A DNA stretch of 64,000 nucleotides, from assembly GCA_930367205.1 (NCBI GenBank), contig OV884011.1, positions 38,701,754-38,765,753 of the forward strand. The letters run 5' to 3'. A program made the position numbers and the translations under genes. Shown here piece by piece: positions 50,901 through 59,900 of this stretch. The first letter of the stretch is position 1; the number at the start of each line of letters is the position of its first letter. The notes beneath the pieces are model-generated. The model did no database searches, was not told the origin of the DNA, and worked only from the letters and a program-made list of their open reading frames with translations. The stretch is from Acanthosoma haemorrhoidale. Its lineage: Eukaryota; Arthropoda; Insecta; Hemiptera; Acanthosomatidae.

Positions 50901-53900
50901 ATTGAATTTACTACTCCTGATGAATCGTGTGTGAAAATTTTAGGGATGTTGTGGGACCCAAAATCGGACAGATTTTATTATAATGTTCGTTCACCTTCAG
51001 TAATTAGAACAAAACGAGCAGTTTTGTCAACAATTGCTAGACTGTATGACCCTCTGGGCTATTTGGCACCAGTACTTTTTAAAGCCAAGCGATTACTGCA
51101 GATGCTTTGGGAGCTTAAATTAAACTGGGATGAATGTTTACCTACTAGCATCAACTCACAGTGGGAAAGATTTATAAGGGAACTTAAAACTTTAGAAGCT
51201 ATTTTTATTCCACGTTGCATTATGCCGTTTCGTACAAACTCATCCGTTGTTTTGGGGTTTGCTGACGCATCGAACCTGGGATATGCCGCAGCAATCTACT
51301 TACGATCGAAATCAATTGAAAGGAAGATTAGTGCTTATCTGTTAACAGCAAAGACTCGCATCGCCCCTTTAAAACCCTTATCCATACCCAGATTGGAGTT
51401 AAGTGCAGCACTTCTATTGGTGAATCTCTTGGAGTCCTGCAAGGATGTGCTTTCGCGGTTTTCACCATCTTCAATGTTTCTGTTCTCCGATTCGACTGTA
51501 GTGTTGGGATGGTTATCAACCCCTCCACATAAGCTGAAAGTATTTGTTGCGAACAGAGTCGTTCAAATTTTACAATTATCATGTTTGGAAAACTGGTATC
51601 ACGTTTCCTCAAATGACAACCCGGCCGATATCGCCTCAAGAGGAATCTTTCCAGCTTCTCTTAAAGATTATACCTTATGGTGGCAAGGACCGGCATGGTT
51701 GGAACACGAGCCCTCAAATTGGCCAATAACTCAATCATTCAAGACAAGTTCTGACAATCTTCCTGAAATTAAATCAGATTCCACACTTTTGTGCCACGCA
51801 CACCCTGCCCAAACCATAGACGACGAATGGCTAAACAATGTTTCTTCTTTTCCAAAAATTCAACGAATAACTGCCTATGTGCTAAGATTTATCAACAACT
51901 CAAAGAAGAATTCAATACGAATTACGGGCTCCTTGAGCTTGAAGGAGATTCACAAGGCAAACGAGGTCTGTATAAAAATGAATCAACATCACTTCTACAC
52001 AAAAGAGCTACATCTGATCACTATTGGAGAAGGCGACAAAACCAAGTTATCATCCGTCGCACCCTTTTTAGACTCCCTTGGTATTCTGAGGGTGGGCGGG
52101 CGTTTACAGAACAGTCCCTTATCTTACAATGCTAAGTACCCAATTATCTTATCGCCCAAATCTCATTTTACTATGAGGCTCATCGATCATTTGCATAAAT
52201 GCTATTTACATGCTGGACCCCAACTGCTTCATTCCCTGATAAGAAGACAGTACTGGATCCCAACTGCCAGAAAAGTTATACGGTCAAGAATACATCAGTG
52301 CGTTACTTGCCACCGATTTCGCGTAACAAATTTTACGCCCTTTATGGGTACATTACCAGCTTCTCGTTTTGAGCAAGGCCGCGCATTCTTCAATGTAGGA
52401 GTAGACTTTGCCGGACCTTTCCTAATTAAGGAATCCATGAGAAAGAAGGCTCATACAACTAAGGCCTATGTATGCGTGTACGTTTGCATGAGTACTAAAG
52501 CGCTCCACCTTGAACTGGTATCTCAACTTACCACCGATGCCTTCATAGCCTGTCTGGACCGATTTGTGGCCCGAAGAGGAGTACCTGCTTGTATTTTCTC
52601 GGATAACGCTACAAACTTCGTGGGAGCTGATAGAAGACTGAAGGAGTTATGGAAGCATTTCCGAAATTTAGAGACTCAAGAGCATATAACACAACATTGC
52701 AACCTTAGGCAAATAGAATGGAAATTTATTCCTCCAGCCACCCCTCACTTCGGAGGGCTTTGGGAGGCCGGCGTCAAGGCAATGAAAACGCATTTGGTCA
52801 GAGTATTACATGAGCGCTGCCTAACGTTCGAGGAACTAACTACTATCATAACCAACATAGAAGCCATATTAAACTCTCGGCCACTGTGTCCACTTTCCTC
52901 TTCGGTGGATGACATCGATACTTTAACTCCAGGTCATTTCCTAATTGGAGGACCCCTAGTTGCATCGCCGGAATTAAACTTAACCGACGTTCCAGTTAAT
53001 AGATTAACTCGTTGGCAGTTAGTAAAAAGATCAATTCAGGACATATGGCAACGATGGCGATTAGAATACTTAAATAGTTTGCAGCAGCGTGTTAAATGGA
53101 GATCGCAGACTAAAAATGTCACTGCGGGAATTTTGGTACTAATAAAAGAACCCAGATTACCTCCTCGTTGTTGGCCAGCAGCAAGAATTATTGAAACTTA
53201 TCCCGGTAAAGACGGTGTGGTCAGAATAGTAAAGTTAAAAACCTCAGCGGGGGAATGTGTGCGTCCAGTTACTCAATTGGCACCCTTGCTACCTCCTTCA
53301 GAGGTATGAATTGAATGAAATTTTATTACTTAAAATTTGGTGGGCGGTATGTTTCGGCCGCTCAATTATTTTTATCACGAAGAGTGATATCATTATAATT
53401 GTTTATTGTGTAATTATTTATTGTGTAATTATTTATTGTTCATTTATTTATTAATTATTTATTTTTTGTATAATTATAAATAATTAGCGTCAGGCGAGCG
53501 TATCTCGTATTGTTTACGCTTAGCCGGTACACCGGGGCTTACCTTTGCCTACTTACGAGTGCAAAGGGTATTAACAGAGCAGTGGACAATTGGCTGTCGT
53601 CGTGAGCACAGATATTCACGTACCCGTTCACTCCGTATGGTGTCTAGTTCCCCAGTGCAACCCATGCGAAAATTAATTTTCCATCTTTATCATCAATCGC
53701 AATAATTACGATTGATTTTCCGAAGAAGTTCGGTTATCGGCAATTTGGGAGGCCGTTTTCTCCCTTCTATTGGAATCTGGGGGCTTCACTGTTTTTTTCT
53801 TTATTATTACGGAATCGACCGAGACGGAAGAACTTCGCTGTATCTACATGGAAATGGATATGGACGAATGCCTTTCCTCAATTGCAGCTCGAGGCGGAAC

Positions 53901-56900
53901 ATCGTCTACGTGCTGCTAGCCGACCAGATGCCTCCACAGCTCGGCGTGCTTCTTCATGTTCGCCAATGTGTCGCACTAAATTTTACCCAGGGTATTTTAG
54001 TATTAATTTAATTGCGCAATTAAAGTATTTGTTATAATCGAAAGATTTATTTTTAATTTATATTTATTATTTATTATTTATATGGATATTTGCATGTATA
54101 TAGATTTATAGGTTTTTTTTTTTTTTGTTTATGTGATCAGCTTAAACTGATATAATATATAGAATTGCCAGATTGAATGGGTTGGCTGGAATGGTATTAC
54201 CAATAAATTAGTGTCAAAAGGGCATTCGGAGTTATTTTTCAGATTCCCCGTTGTAATTAAAATAGTTTATTCAACTAATGGTTCAATTTTAATAATACAG
54301 CTCAACAGGTATTTTTCTTTAAGAAAAATAATGGAGTTGGATTAAAGACGGGGAGATTCCAGAGTTGGTGCTAAGGAGGTAAGGCTGTACAAGAGTGCAA
54401 TTTGCTATTCTTACAGCCCCCTAACACTAACATTGAAATATATGAAGTAATAGTTGTTTGTACATACTGTACAAGCAGTACATTACATACATACTGCTGC
54501 ACTAGAAAATGGTAAAACTAGCTGTTGAGGTAGATTCATGTACAAGTAAGCCTGACTAGTAACTTATACCGAGTTAAAAGTTTTTCAGAGAGCCAATAAA
54601 AAACATTTACTCAATGAAGTAATTGTATTATTTATATAATAAAACAAATAAACTCTTTAAGGTATATTAACGCTTAAGAATTATCCAGTAAATCCATATG
54701 ATAATGGATTATTACTGTCAAAATTAAGGTGCAATTTAACATACAAAAATTAAATATAATTACCATTGCTGCTCTTCTCTTCCATAAATATAAAAACAAG
54801 TGTAGAAGATTCCGAAATTGGCCGGATGGTATCGACGTGTAATGTGAGGTTCAACCTTTGGCTGAGACCGAAGATGGTAGCCAATCCCTGACCTAGCTGT
54901 TGGTCTTGATTCCTAAAGTTAGAAAATGTATAAGTAGACATTTTGATTTCATATGAAATAGATAATAAATGTTGCCATTTATACATTCCAAAATATTAAG
55001 AATAAGCAAATTGTGTATAAATTGTGTTGACGTATAGCACTTTTGTAATACCAAAAAATATTTTGGTGGGTTTAATTTATATCTGTTTAGTAAGTAGTTT
55101 TTAACTAACTGACAATGAAATGTAAGAGTTTTATATAAATATTACCTAATTTCTTCCTCTTTCTTGTTGAACTGCAGAGCAACGAAACCATCTCTAGATT
55201 CCACAGCTGGCTTAACGCTATAGACGATAGCTTTGAACCTGTAAAATGGATTCTGTGGTGTGTATTCTGCAGGAGGTGCATTCGGGTTGAAGAAACCTAA
55301 AATAAACCGGCATTATTAAATATTTATTCACAATTAATGTTTCAAAAACTAATTGATCCAACGATCAGTCAGTCGTCGCCTTACCATTTTTTTCTCCAAA
55401 ATTAGCTTACATTGATTGTTAAAAAGTACATGATAAACTAAATTGTATTTTTGGAAAAATAACCGTTATAGAGGTACCAGTAAAATATGTATAAACCATT
55501 TAAAGAACTATAAACACACATGCACATAGGTATATATATATATATATATATATACAACAATAATACTTAATAAAAAGCATCATGAAAAAAAAAAAAAATT
55601 GTATTTATCGATATGTACAGAAGTTAATTTGTGATAATGTTCTTTAAAATGATCAGTTATTTTAAGTTGGTTTAAGCCTTTATTAAGTATTTATTTCACA
55701 GAAGCAACTTGCAGCAACTTTAGTGCTCGATAGATAATTTATACCCCTCTATCCAAGCTACCAAGCCAATAAGATGTAGATCGCGCAAGCACTTTGTTGA
55801 CAGTGGGCATAGTTGTAGCGACATTATTCTCTTACTGTCTTCCTCTTCAATCAGGAGGAATTCGACAGGAACCCGTTTACGATATCCATGACAGTAAGAA
55901 TATTGTATGGCTTTTCATTCATCGATCTTTATCGATTCATTTAAACAGTCACTTGTCAATCTAGGTTCACCAAGGATATGACTAAGTAATGAATCACACA
56001 ATTTTTAAAAAGGGAGGTAACTAGAGATGGGGAAGAAAATCGAGAATTTATTCAAAGCATCTGCTCCTCCCTGACCCTAAGGTGAATATCAAAAATTTCT
56101 CTATTAAACTTAATTTAAGAAACTTGAAGTTTCATTGGAAAAAGCTTTGTTTATATTTGTCGGGAAATGTCACTAGGGGAGTGCCCAAACACTCTAGACC
56201 TGGTGACAAGAGCGAATTGTTCAGGTTTGTGACCTGGACAATCGTTCCAGGTCGGCGTTAATATCTGACTCCATATCTGATAGGTATGTGCCCCGACAAT
56301 GCACTATGTTCAAGGGGTACAGAGGATTCATAAAGAATAAGTCAAAGTTTCAGAGTTCGAACAGAAGCAAGTATCACGGAGGAACGGTCGCGAAAGACTG
56401 GTCGTCCGGGGCTAGCCTCCTCCGTTAAATATGTCCCACGCCTCCTCGGAGGGGCTGAAACAAAAAGGTTGCTTAGTGCCTGCGAGATCCTAACATGTGT
56501 TGAGGACCGTGCCGATTCTCAGTAATCGGTCAGGCTGCTGACAGGACCACTTAGCCTGTGGTCTACATGTGTTAAGGGGGCTGTAAGGGTCTCTCTAATT
56601 TATGACTGACAGACGTATTCCCGTCTCGTGTTACTTGCTTCTGCGTTTTCTTTATTGCTAAAAGATTTATAATAATTTACTTTTGTTCATGTTATTTACC
56701 TTTGTCTATAATATATCTGCAATAGCGTATAGGGTGATTTCCTATATACTAAGAATCGCCACAATATTCAATAAAATTTCTAGATATCAAACAAAAACTG
56801 TTTGCATTAAAAAGAAATAGTGGATTAAAAAGTGCTTCCTAAGAAACATAAATTAGATGAGAAAAAAGATGTTACTCCCTTTCACAATCTAATATAAATG

Positions 56901-59900
56901 TTATTACAGTTTAATAACACTCCCAGAAAGGTTCTTAACTTCTATTCTCTGAATCATCCTTTCTTAGAACTACTGATAGAATGAGATTTTTACATTAAAT
57001 TCCATTTAGCATTATCTTTCTTGATGTGAACTTGCCCCCCCCCTCCAAAAAAAAAACAAAAATCATCAAATATGAAAGAGAATTTTAACATTAAAAATTA
57101 TTATAAATTATGAGAAAGTGGGATGAAAAATAAAGATGTGGAAAAAAAGTACGAAATTACAAATAGGTACGATATGAACAACTATCAAAATCGTGATTCT
57201 GAATATTAAAAAATTATAATGTGTTGCCATCTTACTTGTAGACTAATCAAAGATTGGGACCAGGGCTAGACCTGTGTTATAACCAAATTCGCGAGATAAC
57301 GAGGGTCCACTGTATACATTAACAAAATTAAAGACATAGATTATGAAGGAACAATATTGAGAAATATCTCAGTTCAATTACTTAAAAACTTAAATGGTTG
57401 TAAAATACTGAGTATTTTTGGCCAGAAATTCATGATCTTTTAAGCCATCTCAACCAACAAATAGAAAATTGTAAGAAGTTAAAATATTGACTTAAAACAA
57501 AACCTAGAGAAACTGGCTTAGAAGCATGCATTAACTAAATAAACTATTTCTATTCCTAGCTTTCAAAAGTTTATGTTTTAGAATATCTTCAAAATTCTTT
57601 TTGCCTTACAAAATAGTTTATTCCTAAAGGTTTCTAGTTTATACATAGAAAATAGTATAATCAAATGTTTAAGTTTCAACATTATTCCATAAGTGGTATG
57701 CACATGCAAGATCCATAGCTGTCTTTCTTTACGACAGGAAAAAAACGAAGCTTCATACCTCAAATAGCTTTGATCTGACACTTGAGAAATCTTATAAATT
57801 AGCTATAAAGGCATGTCTTTTGTCAAGTTTAATTTTTGTATCAATATTTCCTGTGATTTAATTTTAAATAAAAATTAATCAGCAGTGTTGTGATATTTTT
57901 CTGAAATCGGTAATCTACAGTGACATTTAAGACATAAGACTATTAATTTACATTGATTCACTAACCTTTCCCCGTGCCCCAGGACGCTTGAAGAAGATTC
58001 CATTTTGCCAAAACTTCGTCTCTTTCATCTCCGAACATACAGCAATTAAAAACTGAATTAAGCACAAACTCTAACTCTGAGGAGCTCGGTGTAGGTTGCT
58101 GAGTCACTAAAATAATAAAATAAATTAATATAATAATAAAATAAAAATACTCTTTAATGAAAAGTCAGAAACTAAACAAAATAATAATAAAAACAAATGG
58201 TATTATGACCTAACATATATAACTTAATATTTAAGGAAAGGTTAAAAAATTTTGGACTGTATAAAAGACTGGTTTGTAACTTTAATATATAATATAATTA
58301 TTAACACAAAATACATAGTAAAAAACAAAAAGAAAATTAGCCACCTAATAATGGCAAAAAATTGATATTATGACTATTAAACTAACCTAGTAAGAATTAA
58401 CTAAAAATTATAACTAGCAAAAGAAAATAAACTCTTATAAATTGGTAGTCTATCAAGTGTCTAATTTAAGGAATAAAATATATTCAATAACATAGCCAGG
58501 GAGATGGGTTGAATTTTATTTCCAAACGGAAAAAGAACTCATCTCAAGATATATTATTCTAATATTTGTTATTTATTAATAATATTTTAATTATATTTTC
58601 TTTCATATTATTTAAAAAACTTTATATTTATAACTTTACGTTATCTCAGGGTTCTGTTAATAATTATATAGGAAACTTCTGGCAAAAGGAATATTGGTTT
58701 TATTTATAACACATTGAATAACTAAAATTGATATACAAAAATAAAATACGTACGTAATAAAGAATACTATTAAAACTAACATTAAAAATGGTACCTTGTA
58801 AATTATTCGTAACTCTATTCTAATACTGGCCAGTGCTTCTTGTGGATAATCTTCGTGTGGTTCGTATCAGCATGCTTGTTCTAAGCTGCCGCGCGTGGTT
58901 CCAGACGTCTTTGTTTGTTGTCGCATCTGGTGAAAATGAAAGTCAGACCTCGTGCACTACGAGGCGGTGGGTCGCCGTGCCTTCGCAAGGGTGCTACCTG
59001 GGCTTCCTTCTCTGCCTGCCTTCTGAAGAACGAATGAGAGCCTTTTCGGTCTATGTCGGCTTATTTATATCTGCATCTCTCCGCTGCCTTCTTGACTTCC
59101 AACTCGTTATTTAATGCCAGTTGTTTTGGATATTTATTACTTTGCTTAAATTAGAAGTTTATATAATAAATGTTTATATTAAATATGATATTATTTTTAT
59201 TTCAATTATTAATAATTAATATGACGACAATAAAAAACGTTCATTATTTTCACAGAGATGAACCACGGATCGTTATTACGTTATTCAATGCTCGCTAATT
59301 CCGAGTTTATTTAAACAAACATCATTAAAAATCATCATATTAAAATATCACAACAATATGTTGGTCCATCCAGAAGGTGATGTGTTAAATCGGTCCACAT
59401 ACCAAGAGGAGTGACCTAGACCGAGGTACTCTAAGCAGGGCTGCCTCACGGTGAAACCAATGAAGAAGAAGATGAGTCATAAAGCTGAGATGCTCTCTGA
59501 AGGGATGACTCGCTTTGACTGATGGAGAATAAGATGAGTCATCAGGCTGAGATGATTGGTAGGACTGTTTTACTTTGACTGACTGATATGACCCAGAGAG
59601 TAAGAGGGGGAAGGAACTGAGAGAGGAGATTCTCCTCGCGTGCACGAATAAACAACACTTGTGTTAAGCATGTACACAATTCACACGCAAAAACATAAAT
59701 AAAGAGAAATACGAAATAGTATTAAAGTTTAACTAGAAATAAATTAAGAGTCGTCAACAGGGTGGCTGCGCACGGGCAAGATCTATATAAAAACCATTTT
59801 ATTGCCGTTGTTTATTGGTTATGTTTTCTCAAATTAACACCTCAAATAAAAATTTTGTTACCTTGAGTTAAACCGCTTCCGAGTCCTCCCGAGCCTAAAG

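Larger units (their letters stand above)
46847..54426 (+). mobile_element. Complete BEL/Pao LTR retrotransposon
   Basis: 7580 bp: two 1077-bp LTRs with TGTT...AACA ends, a putative primer-binding site after the first LTR, and one 1737-codon frame. The LTRs look identical wherever compared and no stop breaks the frame, so insertion was recent and the copy may be competent. It sits in a Nup54 intron in the opposite orientation. The flanks (AATGC left, CTAAC right) are not a direct target duplication. Confidence 0.92.

Noticed and set aside
55465..55490. Second Tigger-like end, CTGGTACCTCTATAACGG on the minus strand
   Set aside because: It has the same orientation as the end at 57314, lacks the CAGT start, and cannot pair with it to bound one element.
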